64,000 nucleotides of DNA from Mycolicibacterium aubagnense (GCF_010730955.1 NZ_AP022577.1:1178001-1242000); one strand, 5' to 3'. Numbered from the stretch's first letter, positions 8,661 through 18,770 are shown. Notes: a model not told the origin generated them from the letters alone. A program made the numbers and translations.

Positions 8661-9665
8661 CTAACCTCCTGTGATTGCGATACGTGGATCGGCGGCAGCC
8701 TGGAGCAGATCCACGACTGTGTTGATGACGACGTAGATGGCACCGAGCATCAGCGTCACGCCGGCGATCGCCGGAAAGTCCGCGACGGGAATGCTCTGTG
8801 CGATGTACTGCCCGATACCGGGCCAGCCGAACACCTGCTCGACCACCAGAACACCCGAGAACATCAGGCCCACTTGAAGTCCCGTCATGGACAAGGCCGC
8901 CCCGACTGAGTTGCGCAGCACATGCCGGGCCAGAATCTGGGTCTCGGACAGCCCTTTGGCCCGGGCGGTGCGCGCATAGTCGCTGTCGATATCGGCCAGC
9001 AGGCTGCTGCGCAGCACCCGGCCGATTGCGACAGCGGGGCCGATCGCGATGACGAACGCGGGCAGGATCAGATGGTGCATGGCGTCGGCCACGACGTCGA
9101 GCCGTGCGTGCAACAGGCCGTCGACGGTGAGCATGCCGGTCGGGCCGGTGGGTGCATTCGGCACCGCGATCCGGCCGTTGGCCGGCACCCAGCCCAGATC
9201 CTGGTAGAACACGATGAGCCCGACGATGCCGAGCAGGAACATCGGCGCCGAGGATCCGGTGAACAACACGGCCCGAAGCACATTGGCGCCACGCCAGTTC
9301 AGGGTCGTGCTGAATGCCAGCAGCACCGCGAGCACGATGGCGATCGCCAGGCCGCACAGCGCCAGCTCCAGGGTCGCCGGAACGAACGACCCGAGATCGG
9401 ATACCACCGAGTGCCGGGTCCGATACGAGGTGCCCAGGTCCCCGGTGGCGGCGCCGACCAGGTAGTGCCAGAACTGCACCAGGACAGGATCATTGAGTCC
9501 CAGCGCGGCCCGCCGGGCCGCCACCGCCTGGGCGGAGGCCTGGGCACCGAGCTGAGCCTTGACGGGGTCCAGCGGTGAGATGTTCTGCAGGACGAACATC
9601 ACTGCTGTGAGGGCGACCAGGATGGCCACCATCGCCCCGAGCCGGGACGCTATGAACGTCTTCAC
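8661..9665 (-). CDS. ABC transporter permease, DppB/OppB type
   Basis: Start set at GTG 9665 (reading VKTFIASRLGAMVAILV), 12 bases after AGAGAGG; a TTG at 9692 and a GTG at 9674 are poorer alternatives. 334 residues. The first helix covers roughly residues 8-28, followed by the external segment ending RTRHSVV, then five more hydrophobic helices. The cytoplasmic EAA loop reads YARTARAKGLSETQILARHVLRNS, the binding-protein-dependent transport signature. It pairs with the DppC-type permease encoded just upstream (58 bases apart). Confidence 0.88.
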   Translation of the reverse strand: MKTFIASRLGAMVAILVALTAVMFVLQNISPLDPVKAQLGAQASAQAVAARRAALGLNDPVLVQFWHYLVGAATGDLGTSYRTRHSVVSDLGSFVPATLELALCGLAIAIVLAVLLAFSTTLNWRGANVLRAVLFTGSSAPMFLLGIVGLIVFYQDLGWVPANGRIAVPNAPTGPTGMLTVDGLLHARLDVVADAMHHLILPAFVIAIGPAVAIGRVLRSSLLADIDSDYARTARAKGLSETQILARHVLRNSVGAALSMTGLQVGLMFSGVLVVEQVFGWPGIGQYIAQSIPVADFPAIAGVTLMLGAIYVVINTVVDLLQAAADPRIAITGG

Positions 9666-9723
9666 GGGTATCACCCACCTCTCTTCGCGCAAACCCTCGG
9701 TGCGGCCACCCGGCCCGTCGTCA

Positions 9724-10590
9724 TCAGGCGGTCGTCTTCATCACATTGCGCAAGCAGTCACCGGAGATGTTGGCGACCAGGGCCAGCACCAGCACACCCA
9801 GCCCCGGCATCACCGGAATCCACCACTGCTGCAGGAAATAACTCAGGTTGCGCGCGGAGTCGGCACCGAGCTCCGGCGCGGGCGCGGCTTGGCCGAGCCC
9901 GAGAAAGGACAGACCGGCCAGGGTGAGGATCAGGGTGCCGATGTCGAGGCTGGCGGCGACCAGCGCGTTGGGCACAGCGCCCGGCAACAGGTGCCGTCCG
10001 GCGAGCCGGAATCGGCTGACACCGGCCAGCTTTGCGGCCTCGACGTGTGGACGTGCCGCCAGCCGCGCCACCTCTCCACGCACCAGCCGGGCGTAGAACG
10101 GCCACCACACGACCGAGACGGCGATGAGCGTATGCAGGAAACTCGGTCCCATCGCGGCCACCACCGCGATCGCCAGTACCGGTGCGGGCAGGGACAGGAA
10201 GCCGTCGGTGATGCGCATCAGCGTCGAGTCGATCAGGCCGCCCGTCGCACCGGCGACCAAGCCCACGAACCCGCCGATCAGCAGTCCCAGCGCCACCACC
10301 GCCAGCGCCGCCAGCCAACTCGACCGCGCGCCGTAGAGCACCCGCGAAAGGATGTCGCGTCCGACACTGTCGGTGCCGAGCAGGAATCCGTGGTCGCCCG
10401 GCGCTTGCAGGGGCATCCCGACCGGTATCAGCGGGTCGTGCGGAGCCAGCAGCGGCACGGCGATGACGGCGAGGGTCAACACGATCACCAGAGAGAATCC
10501 GACCCAGTTGACGACCGCCGAGCGGGACTGCGGCAGGGCCAGTCTCACCCGGCCGCGGACCAGGCTCGGAGCGGAGAGCGCTACAGCCAT
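9724..10590 (-). CDS. ABC transporter permease, DppC/OppC type
   Basis: 288 residues from ATG 10590, which overlaps the ATPase stop as TGATG. An N-terminal helix (about 28-50), then the DppC hallmark LLGTDSVGRDILSRVLYGAR and further helices. The EAA-loop region reads HVEAAKLAGVSRFRLAGRH. Partner of the DppB-type subunit and of the fused ATPase. Frame continuation upstream of 10590 lies inside the ATPase gene and is not coding. Confidence 0.9.
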   Translation of the reverse strand: MAVALSAPSLVRGRVRLALPQSRSAVVNWVGFSLVIVLTLAVIAVPLLAPHDPLIPVGMPLQAPGDHGFLLGTDSVGRDILSRVLYGARSSWLAALAVVALGLLIGGFVGLVAGATGGLIDSTLMRITDGFLSLPAPVLAIAVVAAMGPSFLHTLIAVSVVWWPFYARLVRGEVARLAARPHVEAAKLAGVSRFRLAGRHLLPGAVPNALVAASLDIGTLILTLAGLSFLGLGQAAPAPELGADSARNLSYFLQQWWIPVMPGLGVLVLALVANISGDCLRNVMKTTA

Positions 10591-12575
10591 CAGGGCACCT
10601 TCTTTTCGATACAGGCCACCTGGTGCGCGCCACCGGCATTCCCCACCAGTCGGACATCGAGTTCGTCGCCGCTGCACGCGTCGACCGCGATCGGGCACCG
10701 CGGATGGAACGCGCACCCCGTCGGCGGCGACAACGGGCTCGCGGGTTCGCCTGGTAGTACGCGTGATTCGCGTCCCAGGTCGGGAATCGCATCGACCAGC
10801 GCGCGGGTGTACGGATGCGTCGGATCTCCGATGACCTGCTCGGCCGGGCCGATTTCCACGATGCGGCCCAGGTACATCACGGCGATGCGATCGGCCACCA
10901 CGCGGGCGACCGACAGGTCGTGCGTCACGAAGACCACCGACATATCCAGACTGCGGCGCAGGTCGCCGATCAGGTTGAGCACCGAGGCGGCCAGTGACAC
11001 GTCCAGCGCGCTGGTCGGCTCGTCGCACAACAGCACCGCGGGCGGGACGACGGTCGCACGAGCCAGCGATACCCGTTGGCGCTGACCACCGGAAAGTTGA
11101 CCGGCACGCGATTTCGCCACCTCTGCGGGCAGCCCGACTCGGTGAAGCACCTCGATGACGGCCTCGCGTCTGGCGGCGCGAGAGAGTTTCGCGCCGCGCA
11201 ATCGCTCGCCGATCAACTCGCCAACCGAGAGCCACGGGGTGAGCGAGGCACCCGCGTCCTGGAACACCATCTGCGGCCGTTGCTCGCCAGACACCTCCAC
11301 ACTGCCCGTGGTCGCCTTCTCCAGACCGGCGATCACGCGCAACAGGGTGGACTTTCCCGAACCGCTCTCCCCCACCAGCGCCACCGATTCGCCGTGCCCC
11401 ACCTGCAGCCGCACGCCGCGCAGTGCGTGCAACTTGCCGCGCTGCGCGACGGCAAACGTCTTGGTCACGTCGGTCACCGTGACGGCCGCGGGCAGCTCGG
11501 CAGTGACCGGACTGATCGCCTGCGCCACAATGGGTTCCGGCACATCGACGGCGTCTGGCTCACGATCGACTGCCAGCTGCTCCGGTGTCAGCAGACAGGC
11601 GCTGACTCGTCCGGCGCCGACGGAAACCGGCTCGGGCGGTGATGCCACGCAGTCGTCGGTGACCTGCCCACAGCGCGGCGCGAAGGCGCATCCGGGCAAG
11701 GGCGACAGCGCACTGGGTACCGCGCCCGGCATCGCGGCAAGCCGTTCGTCCCGGGCGGTCTGCAGTGTCAGCCGTGAACGCAGCAGTCCGCGGGTATACG
11801 GGTGGGCGGGCGCGCCGAGGACCTCTGCGGTGGGGCCGACCTCGGCGATACGGCCGGCATAGAGCACCGCGATGCGGTCGGATATCTGCGCCGCCACCCC
11901 GAGGTCGTGAGTGATGAATACGATGCTGCAACCGATTTCGTCGCGCAGCCGCTGCAGCAGACGGAGTACCTGCGCTTGCACGGTGACATCGAGTGCCGTC
12001 GTCGGTTCGTCGGCGATGATGAGGTCCGGGTTGCCTGCGATCGCGATGGCGATCATCACCCGCTGCCGCAGACCCCCCGAAAGCTCGTGCGGGTAGGCAC
12101 GCATCCGGCGGGCCGGTTCGGGTATCCCCACTGCGGTCAGCAGACGTAGCGCCTCATCAGAGCTGCCGGCGGCCTCAGCGACCTGCTTGCCGATCCGCAT
12201 CGTCGGATTGAGCGACGTCATCGGGTCCTGGAACACCGCGCCGAGGTCGAGCCGCCGCACTGTGCGCAGCGCCTTGGGGTCACCGTGCACCATGTCCGAG
12301 CCGGCCACCGAGATGGTGCCGTCGATTCGGGCAGACGCCGGGAGCAGTCCGAGCATGCCGAATCCCAATACGCTTTTCCCCGAGCCTGATTCGCCGACCA
12401 GTCCCAGGATTTCGCCAGGCAGCACCCCCAGCGACACACCGCGCAGCGCGTGCACCTCGCGCCCGTTGCGCTTGAAGGTGACGTGCAAGCCGGCGACGGT
12501 TGCCACCTCGTCGGGGTTCGGCGATGCCGCGGGGCGCACCTGCGATGCGTCCACTACGGATACAGCGGTGCTCAT
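10590..12575 (-). CDS. Fused double ABC ATPase, DppD-DppF type
   Basis: 661 residues containing two complete ABC modules. Module 1 has Walker A GESGSGKS, signature LSGGLRQRV, Walker [11 protein letters not shown] and the C-terminal oligopeptide-transporter extension with clustered Cys (CAFAPRCGQ). Module 2 repeats all of these: [29 protein letters not shown] and a second Cys-containing tail (CAFHPRCPI). In most bacteria the two ATPases are separate genes; a single fused chain is a known variation in actinobacteria. It is the first gene of the allantoin operon, with a 5' region shared with the divergent TetR gene. Confidence 0.92.
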   Translation of the reverse strand: MSTAVSVVDASQVRPAASPNPDEVATVAGLHVTFKRNGREVHALRGVSLGVLPGEILGLVGESGSGKSVLGFGMLGLLPASARIDGTISVAGSDMVHGDPKALRTVRRLDLGAVFQDPMTSLNPTMRIGKQVAEAAGSSDEALRLLTAVGIPEPARRMRAYPHELSGGLRQRVMIAIAIAGNPDLIIADEPTTALDVTVQAQVLRLLQRLRDEIGCSIVFITHDLGVAAQISDRIAVLYAGRIAEVGPTAEVLGAPAHPYTRGLLRSRLTLQTARDERLAAMPGAVPSALSPLPGCAFAPRCGQVTDDCVASPPEPVSVGAGRVSACLLTPEQLAVDREPDAVDVPEPIVAQAISPVTAELPAAVTVTDVTKTFAVAQRGKLHALRGVRLQVGHGESVALVGESGSGKSTLLRVIAGLEKATTGSVEVSGEQRPQMVFQDAGASLTPWLSVGELIGERLRGAKLSRAARREAVIEVLHRVGLPAEVAKSRAGQLSGGQRQRVSLARATVVPPAVLLCDEPTSALDVSLAASVLNLIGDLRRSLDMSVVFVTHDLSVARVVADRIAVMYLGRIVEIGPAEQVIGDPTHPYTRALVDAIPDLGRESRVLPGEPASPLSPPTGCAFHPRCPIAVDACSGDELDVRLVGNAGGAHQVACIEKKVP

Positions 12576-12630
12576 GAGCGCTCTCCTGCACTGTCATCGC
12601 CACGCCTTGGTACGTCTGCGAACCGCTGGC

Positions 12631-12644
12631 CTGTCAACTGACAG
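12631..12644. promoter_or_regulatory. Palindromic operator candidate 1 (allantoin operon side)
   Basis: CTGTCAACTGACAG: 6-base arms CTGTCA/TGACAG around a 2-base spacer. It lies 56 bases before the first gene of the allantoin operon. The same motif recurs at 12737, the only other copy I saw, on the TetR side of the same divergent region. Probably bound by that TetR protein. Confidence 0.6.
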
Positions 12645-12736
12645 TTTTCCCCCCGGACGAACCTGTCTGGTGTCGCCGAAGTAAGCACGATGTAAGCAAC
12701 TCGGTCGTGTGCGTAACCGCCGGATATCGCATGTTT

Positions 12737-12750
12737 CTGTCAGATGACAG
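12737..12750. promoter_or_regulatory. Palindromic operator candidate 2 (TetR side)
   Basis: CTGTCAGATGACAG: the same arms as the site at 12631, differing only in the spacer. Centre-to-centre distance is 106 bases, close to ten helical turns, so both sites face the same side of the helix. It lies 30 bases before the assigned TetR start. Confidence 0.6.
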
Positions 12751-12780
12751 ATACCGGTGGCGATACCCGTCGGCGCCGCC

Positions 12781-13485
12781 ATGGACCACGATGAACGGAT
12801 GTCGATCACCCGCACCGGACGACCTCGGCTACACACTCAGCGTCGCCCGGGCGTTACCGCGCGAGACGAAATACTCGATGCGGCAAGCGAATTGTTCACC
12901 ACGTTGGGTTACGCAGGCACGTCGACGAGAACCATCGCCGACTCCGTCGGTATCAGACAGGCCTCGCTGTACCACTATTTCAAGACAAAGGACGACATCC
13001 TGTGTGCTCTGCTGAGCCAGACTGTCACGCCGACCCTGGCGTTCATCGCCACACTGACGGACGCGACCCCGACACTGACCGCGACTGAACACCTGCACGC
13101 CCTGGCGGCCTTCGACGGAGACCAATTGCTCAGTGGCAACTGGAATTTGGGGGCACTCTATTTGCTCCCCGAGGTGCGCGCCGACCGCCTGGAGCCGTTC
13201 TGGTCCGATCGCGAACGACTCCGGCTGCATTACCTGGCGCAGAGCGAAAGAGTGCTGGAGCGCACCGCCGTGCATCCAGCGGCCGCCGATCTACCGTTCC
13301 GGTTGGTCGAATCCCTGGTCAACATGTGGTCGGTGCCGCACGGCCCGCAGCGATCGGAATTGCCCATGCACGTCGCCGATGCCGGCGTGCGGGTGCTGGG
13401 TGTGCTCGACGCCGAGACACCCGAGTTGCGCAAGCGCACCAGGCAGGTCATCGAACTCCACACCGGCGATCATCAGCCGGCGTGA
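12781..13485 (+). CDS. TetR-family regulator, probable repressor of the allantoin operon
   Basis: 234 residues from ATG 12781; GTG 12757 and ATG 12799 are alternatives and no clear ribosome site decides. The TetR helix-turn-helix is at the N-terminus: ILDAASELFTTLGYAGTSTRTIADSVG then QASLYHYFKTKDDIL. The rest is an all-helical ligand-binding domain without recognisable specificity. It is divergent from the allantoin operon and separated by two identical palindromes, the usual arrangement for a local repressor that also controls itself. The inducer would be allantoin or a downstream ureide, by inference. Confidence 0.85.
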   Translation: MDHDERMSITRTGRPRLHTQRRPGVTARDEILDAASELFTTLGYAGTSTRTIADSVGIRQASLYHYFKTKDDILCALLSQTVTPTLAFIATLTDATPTLTATEHLHALAAFDGDQLLSGNWNLGALYLLPEVRADRLEPFWSDRERLRLHYLAQSERVLERTAVHPAAADLPFRLVESLVNMWSVPHGPQRSELPMHVADAGVRVLGVLDAETPELRKRTRQVIELHTGDHQPA

Positions 13486-13551
13486 GCCGCGCACTTTTGC
13501 GAACGCGACGTCCGTCCACGGTCACCAGCGCGGCCCGGATAACCTCGTAGC

Positions 13552-13827
13552 GTGTTTCACGTACTGAACATCACGTATACCCAGCCCCTCGACGTCGTCG
13601 ACCAGGCACGACCGGCGCATCTGGAATGGCTCGGGAAGCTGGTCGACGAGCGCCGCATCCTGCTCGCCGGCCGGCTGGAGTCGCAGGGTGGCGCCGTACT
13701 GATCGCCTCCGACATGTCGGCCGAGGACGCCGACGCGCTCACCGCCAGCGATCCCTACGTGCACGCGGGCGTGGCCGCCTATGAGCGGGTCAGCTTCAAC
13801 GCCGGTTTCCGCGCGTCCGGGCTGTAG
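13552..13827 (+). CDS. YciI-family small protein
   Basis: 91 residues. Ferredoxin-like YciI/YCII fold (PF03795) with the pattern ARPAHLEWLGKL, ILLAGRLES and a Ser-Asp-Pro-Tyr stretch (ASDPYVHAGV); family members have a conserved His-Asp pair of uncertain role. The start is GTG 13552: a TAACCT -10 hexamer lies at 13540-13545, 6 bases before it, so the mRNA is probably leaderless. Function unknown; not obviously linked to neighbours. Confidence 0.8.
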   Translation: MFHVLNITYTQPLDVVDQARPAHLEWLGKLVDERRILLAGRLESQGGAVLIASDMSAEDADALTASDPYVHAGVAAYERVSFNAGFRASGL

Positions 13828-13981
13828 CGCCGGAATTCACAGCCGGATCCGGGATTAGTTCCGCTCCAGCGGCCGTTGAGTGTGGTCAGGGCCTGACGAA
13901 TAGCCCATTTCGTTACCTTCGCTAATATTTGCGTTAGGTACACGCCGCTAGGCAAGCCGAGAATGAAGAGGACTGACACGC

Positions 13982-15031
13982 ATGACCACGACCATTTCCG
14001 CCTACGCCGCGACCTCAGCGACCAGCCCGCTGACCAAGACCACCATCGAGCGCCGTGATGTCGGCCCGCACGACGTGGCTTTCGACATCAAGTTCGCCGG
14101 CATCTGTCACTCGGACATCCACACCGTCAAGTCCGAATGGGGCCCGGCCAACTACCCCGTCGTACCCGGCCATGAGATCGCCGGCGTGGTCACCGCGGTC
14201 GGCTCCGAGGTGACCAAGTACAAGGTCGGCGACCACGTCGGCGTCGGCTGCTTCGTCGACTCCTGCCGCGAGTGCGACAACTGCCACGCCGGCCTGCAGC
14301 AGTACTGCACCGGCAAGGGCGGCAACATCGGCACGTACAACGCCACCGGCCGGGACGGCACGCCCACCTACGGCGGCTACAGCACCGCCATCGTGGTCGA
14401 CGAGAACTACGTGCTGCGCATCCCGGACAGCATTCCCCTCGACAAGGCCGCTCCCCTGCTCTGCGCCGGCATCACCCTGTACTCGCCGCTGCGGCACTGG
14501 AACGCCGGGCCGGGCAAGAAGGTCGCGATCGTCGGCCTCGGCGGCCTGGGCCACGTCGGCGTAAAGCTCGCCGTCGCCATGGGCGCCGAAGTCACAGTGT
14601 TGAGCCAGTCGCTCAAGAAGATGGAAGACGGCCTGCGCCTGGGCGCGCACCACTACTACGCCACCAATGACCCGGAGACGTTCCGGACGTTGGCCGGCAG
14701 CTTCGACCTGATCATCAACACGGTGTCGGCGAACCTGAACATGGGCGCCTACCTGAACCTGCTTCGGGCCGACGGCACGCTGGTCGAGCTCGGCGCGCCC
14801 GAGAAGCCGCTCGAAGTGCCGGTGTTCCCGCTGATCGGCATGCGTCGCACCTTGGCCGGTTCGCTGATCGGCGGCATTCCGGAGACCCAGGAGATGCTGG
14901 ACTTCTGCGCCGAGCACGACGTGACCCCGGAGATCGAGGTCATCGAGGCGTCGTACGTCAACGAGGCGTACGAGCGCGTGATCGCCAGCGACGTGCGCTA
15001 CCGCTTTGTGATCGACACCGCGACCATCTGA
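13982..15031 (+). CDS. adhC: Zinc-dependent alcohol dehydrogenase AdhC, NAD(P)-dependent
   Basis: 349 residues, medium-chain dehydrogenase of the cinnamyl-alcohol/YahK type. Catalytic zinc ligands are the Cys in GICHSD and His-Glu in PGHEIAG; structural zinc Cys cluster reads [15 protein letters not shown]. The nucleotide-binding glycine motif is [10 protein letters not shown]. Position next to fecB in the backbone and the sequence agree with M. tuberculosis adhC (Rv3045). The 154-base region upstream (13828-13981) has an AT-richer stretch around 13915-13935 (CGCTAATATTTGCG) that may hold the promoter; I could not assign a regulator. Confidence 0.93.
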   Translation: MTTTISAYAATSATSPLTKTTIERRDVGPHDVAFDIKFAGICHSDIHTVKSEWGPANYPVVPGHEIAGVVTAVGSEVTKYKVGDHVGVGCFVDSCRECDNCHAGLQQYCTGKGGNIGTYNATGRDGTPTYGGYSTAIVVDENYVLRIPDSIPLDKAAPLLCAGITLYSPLRHWNAGPGKKVAIVGLGGLGHVGVKLAVAMGAEVTVLSQSLKKMEDGLRLGAHHYYATNDPETFRTLAGSFDLIINTVSANLNMGAYLNLLRADGTLVELGAPEKPLEVPVFPLIGMRRTLAGSLIGGIPETQEMLDFCAEHDVTPEIEVIEASYVNEAYERVIASDVRYRFVIDTATI

Positions 15032-15043
15032 TTCGGGCGCCCG

Positions 15044-15250
15044 GTGGCCGACGATCCGGTAGACATCCTGCAGCGCTGGGAGCTGGCAGGCGGTGTCTGG
15101 CGGATCATCGGCCGCCGCGCGCACGAACTGACCATCGGGTTGTTCCAGTGCGACGGCGGTGAGCGGGTCGACGTGATCCGCTCCGGCGACGCCGCCCTAC
15201 GCGCGTTCGTCGGCGACCGGGAGTCCAGCGCGGACCAGCGGACCAATTGA
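15044..15250 (+). CDS. Small conserved-looking hypothetical protein
   Basis: 68 residues from GTG 15044, 12 bases after the adhC stop and in the same direction, so probably co-transcribed. Sequence pattern WELAGGVWRIIGRRAHELTIGLFQCDGGERVD is compact and not repetitive, unlike antisense noise. No known domain recognised and no membrane segment. Confidence 0.6.
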   Translation: MADDPVDILQRWELAGGVWRIIGRRAHELTIGLFQCDGGERVDVIRSGDAALRAFVGDRESSADQRTN

Positions 15251-15302
15251 CGCGTCGATGAAAAAGTTGACGGCATTCGTTGTGGCGCATTAAAACTTGA
15301 CC

Positions 15303-15779
15303 ATGACGTCCACCCGCCGCCGCGCTCCGCTGCCCCAGCTGGCCTGTGCCGGCGTGGCCATCGCCCTGCTGCCGGGCATCGCGCATGCCGACCCTGATCC
15401 GGCCCCCGCTCCGGCTCCGGTGTCCGCCGGTGTCACCGGAGTGCTCAACGACTGGCAGAAATCCGTATGTGCGCCAGATAGTTTCACCCAGGACGATCCC
15501 GCCGTCGCGGCCCGCGACTGGCCGGGCGCGGTCCGCGCCGGCACCTGCGCGAGCGCGGTGAACCCCGGCCTGACCAACGGCCTGTGGATCACACAGTGGA
15601 CCGCCAACAGCGATATGACCTCGGCGCTGCAGCGCAATTTCATGGCCCTCTTCGCGTCGGCGGTCAGCGACCAGACCGCGATCATCACGTTCGCGGTGGC
15701 GAGCCCCGAGGCGCGCAAATCACTTGAGCCACTGACGAAATTCGGCTTCGCCATCCAGCCGGTACCGACACTGACCTGA
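15303..15779 (+). CDS. Secreted hypothetical protein
   Basis: 158 residues from ATG 15303. N-terminal signal peptide: RRR, hydrophobic LACAGVAIALLPGIAHA with a cleavage site after AHA, then a Pro/Ala-rich linker (DPDPAPAPAPVSAG). The mature part has two Cys (VCAPDSF and GTCASAV) that may form a disulfide. Resembles small exported mycobacterial proteins of unknown role. Confidence 0.78.
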   Translation: MTSTRRRAPLPQLACAGVAIALLPGIAHADPDPAPAPAPVSAGVTGVLNDWQKSVCAPDSFTQDDPAVAARDWPGAVRAGTCASAVNPGLTNGLWITQWTANSDMTSALQRNFMALFASAVSDQTAIITFAVASPEARKSLEPLTKFGFAIQPVPTLT

Positions 15780-15794
15780 CGACGGCTCCTGACC

Positions 15795-16034
15795 TCAGTG
15801 CGAGTGGCTGCCAGGGCTGGTGTGGCCACCCGTGGTCGAGCCTGACGTCCCGCCCGTGCTGCCCGTGTTGTTGTTCACGCCCGAGGGCACGTGGCACTGA
15901 CCGTCGATGACCACTTGTCCCGGCGCGCACTCGATCGTGTTGTCAGCGGAAGCCATCGGGATACCGATGGTCAGCGCCGCCGCGCACAGCGCGCCGACAG
16001 TGAAGAAATGTGAGATCGATGTCGATAGCGCCAT
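15795..16034 (-). CDS. Small secreted Gly/Thr/Ser-rich protein
   Basis: 79 residues from ATG 16034, preceded by AGGCGGG; a longer frame to 16070 exists but adds a basic segment without a ribosome site. Signal peptide with hydrophobic FFTVGALCAAALTIGIPMASA, cleavage predicted after ASA. The mature protein has two Cys (IECAPGQ, GQCHVP) and a low-complexity tail of Gly, Thr and Ser ending GSHSH. Function unknown. Confidence 0.7.
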   Translation of the reverse strand: MALSTSISHFFTVGALCAAALTIGIPMASADNTIECAPGQVVIDGQCHVPSGVNNNTGSTGGTSGSTTGGHTSPGSHSH

Positions 16035-16091
16035 GATCCGGCCCGCCTGTTGTCGACGTGTAAAGACCAATATTAACGCCAGATCAAATAG

Positions 16092-16128
16092 TCGCGGGGC
16101 GCATTCGGCAAGCCGATACGCCCCGCGA
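16092..16128 (-). terminator. Hairpin terminator downstream of nrdF2
   Basis: TCGCGGGGCG pairs with CGCCCCGCGA (10 bp); the inner part can also pair as TCGGC/GCCGA. It starts 22 bases past the nrdF2 stop in its direction. No U-run follows, as is common for mycobacterial hairpins. Confidence 0.6.
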
Positions 16129-16149
16129 TCACAGCACTGAACTGCGTCT

Positions 16150-17136
<987 letters not shown>

Positions 17137-17172
17137 TCACCTGGAACTGTGTTTGCCGGATCGGCACCACAG

Positions 17173-17188
17173 ACACTACCCCTGGTGT
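17173..17188 (-). promoter_or_regulatory. NrdR box, proximal (nrdF2)
   Basis: On the minus strand ACACCAGGGGTAGTGT, matching the ACACnAnnnnTAGnGT pattern of NrdR boxes. It is 48 bases before the nrdF2 start. NrdR represses nrd operons when dATP is plentiful. Confidence 0.75.
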
Positions 17189-17204
17189 TTACCTTCGACG
17201 AACA

Positions 17205-17220
17205 CCGCTAAAAGTTGTGT
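17205..17220 (-). promoter_or_regulatory. NrdR box, distal (nrdF2)
   Basis: On the minus strand ACACAACTTTTAGCGG. Its centre is 32 bases from the proximal box, about three helical turns, the spacing known for cooperative NrdR binding. Confidence 0.7.
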
Positions 17221-17246
17221 TTTCGTGTCGCGCCGGCGAGGCCGAT

Positions 17247-18770
17247 TCAACGGATGAATTCGTACTCCGTCGACTGGAACTTCCGGGTCTCGAGCCAGTA
17301 CTGCCAGGTCATGCCACTCCACAGCGTGCGATTGACCCCATGCTCGTCCATGTACCAGCTGTGGCAACCACCGGTGCTCCACACGGTGCCGGCCAGATTC
17401 TGCTGCAACTCGGCGTTGTACTCGTCCTGTGCGCGCCGGCTCGGCATGAGCGCGGCCGCGCCTGCTTTGTCGGCGGCGGCGATGGCCTGGGCGGCGTAGC
17501 GGATCTGCGACTCGATCATGAACACCACCGAGTTGTGCCCCAGCGCGGTGTTCGGACCCAGCAGGAAGAACAGGTTCGGCATGTTCGACACCGTGATGCC
17601 GCGGTGGGCCGCCATGCCCTCGCGGTTCCATCGGTCGACCAGGTCCTCTCCCCCGAGGCCCTTGATGTCGACGTAGGTGTACGAGTCGGTGACGTGAAAA
17701 CCGGTGCACCACACCACCACGTCGACGGGATGCAGGGCGCCGTCGCGGGTGACGATGCCGTCCGCGGTCATCCGCTCGATGCCCTCGGTGAAGACCTGAG
17801 TCTTCGGGTTGGCGATGCCGCGATAGTAGGTGTCGGAGTTCAGGATTCGCTTACAGCCCGCCACGTAGTTCGGGGTCAGCTTGCGGCGCAGTTCAGGGTC
17901 TTTGATGCTGCGGTTGATGTTCCATTTGCCCAGCAGCTCGCCAATTTTGAGTAGTCGCGGTTGCTTGGTCATCGCGAAACCGACACCTTCGTGAATCCAG
18001 TAGATGGCGTCCCGCATGAGGGCCCGGGTACCCGGTACCCGGCGGAAGGTGTCCTTCATCCACTCCGGAAATGCGTTGTTGGGACGCGGCATAACCCATG
18101 CGGGCGTTCGTTGGTACAGGTGCAATTCGGCCACCTGGTCGACGATCGCGGGCACGATCTGGATGGCGCTGGCACCGGTACCGATCACCGCGACGCGCTT
18201 GCCGGTGAGGTCGACGCTGTGATCCCACTGCGCGGAATGGAAAGCGGCACCGGCAAATTCGTCGCTGCCTTCGATTTCGGGGATGGACGGGATGTGCAAA
18301 CCCCCGGCCCCGGAGATCAGGAACTGGGCGACGTACTCCTGGCCGCTGTCGTCGTAGATGTGCCAGCGCCGCTCACCTTCGTCCCAGTGCGCGCGGTCGA
18401 CATGCGTGTTGAACCGGATGTTCCGGCGAAGATTGTGCTTGTCGGTGACGCCTTTGAGGTAGTCGAAGATCTCCGGCTGGAACGACCACATGTGCGTCCA
18501 GTCCGCCTTCGGCTCGAAGGAGAACGAGTACATGTGCGACGGGATGTCACACGCGCAGCCCGGATAGGTGTTGTCGCGCCAGGTGCCGCCGACCTCGTCG
18601 GCCTTCTCCAGGATCAGGAAGTCATGTGCACCGAAGCCTTGCTTGCGCAGCGCGATGCCCATGCCCAGCCCGGAGAAGCCGGACCCGATGATCACCGCCC
18701 GCGTAATGATCGGCTCGGTGCGAACCTCCGTGCCGGCGGACTGCGCTCCAGTTGACTGCTCGACCGTCAT
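17247..18770 (-). CDS. Flavin-containing monooxygenase, Baeyer-Villiger type
   Basis: 507 residues from ATG 18770 (AGGAAAGAG upstream). FAD Rossmann motif GSGFSGLGMGIAL, then the Baeyer-Villiger fingerprint FAGAAFHSAQWD (FxGxxxHxxxW) and the second Rossmann motif for NADPH, GTGASAIQ. Such enzymes insert oxygen into ketones or oxidise thio-compounds; mycobacteria carry several, of which EthA is best known. Position between nrdF2 and a TetR gene matches Rv3049c. The TetR gene upstream reads in the same direction and ends 80 bases before, so it may regulate it. Confidence 0.92.
   Translation of the reverse strand: MTVEQSTGAQSAGTEVRTEPIITRAVIIGSGFSGLGMGIALRKQGFGAHDFLILEKADEVGGTWRDNTYPGCACDIPSHMYSFSFEPKADWTHMWSFQPEIFDYLKGVTDKHNLRRNIRFNTHVDRAHWDEGERRWHIYDDSGQEYVAQFLISGAGGLHIPSIPEIEGSDEFAGAAFHSAQWDHSVDLTGKRVAVIGTGASAIQIVPAIVDQVAELHLYQRTPAWVMPRPNNAFPEWMKDTFRRVPGTRALMRDAIYWIHEGVGFAMTKQPRLLKIGELLGKWNINRSIKDPELRRKLTPNYVAGCKRILNSDTYYRGIANPKTQVFTEGIERMTADGIVTRDGALHPVDVVVWCTGFHVTDSYTYVDIKGLGGEDLVDRWNREGMAAHRGITVSNMPNLFFLLGPNTALGHNSVVFMIESQIRYAAQAIAAADKAGAAALMPSRRAQDEYNAELQQNLAGTVWSTGGCHSWYMDEHGVNRTLWSGMTWQYWLETRKFQSTEYEFIR

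Noticed and set aside
10590..11235. Extended N-terminus of the DppC-type permease reading back into the ATPase gene.
   Set aside because: The extension is Arg-rich noise inside the ATPase coding region; ATG 10590 with the TGATG overlap is the natural start.
13905..13950. Possible iron box or dyad upstream of adhC (TTACCTTCGC...GCGTTAGGTA).
   Set aside because: Arms are imperfect and do not match the 19-base IdeR consensus; left as an AT-rich promoter region.
14015..15124. Long minus-strand open frame opposite adhC (369 codons).
   Set aside because: Lies wholly antisense to a clearly recognisable adhC; composition (His, Arg, Ala, Val runs) is that of a high-GC shadow frame.
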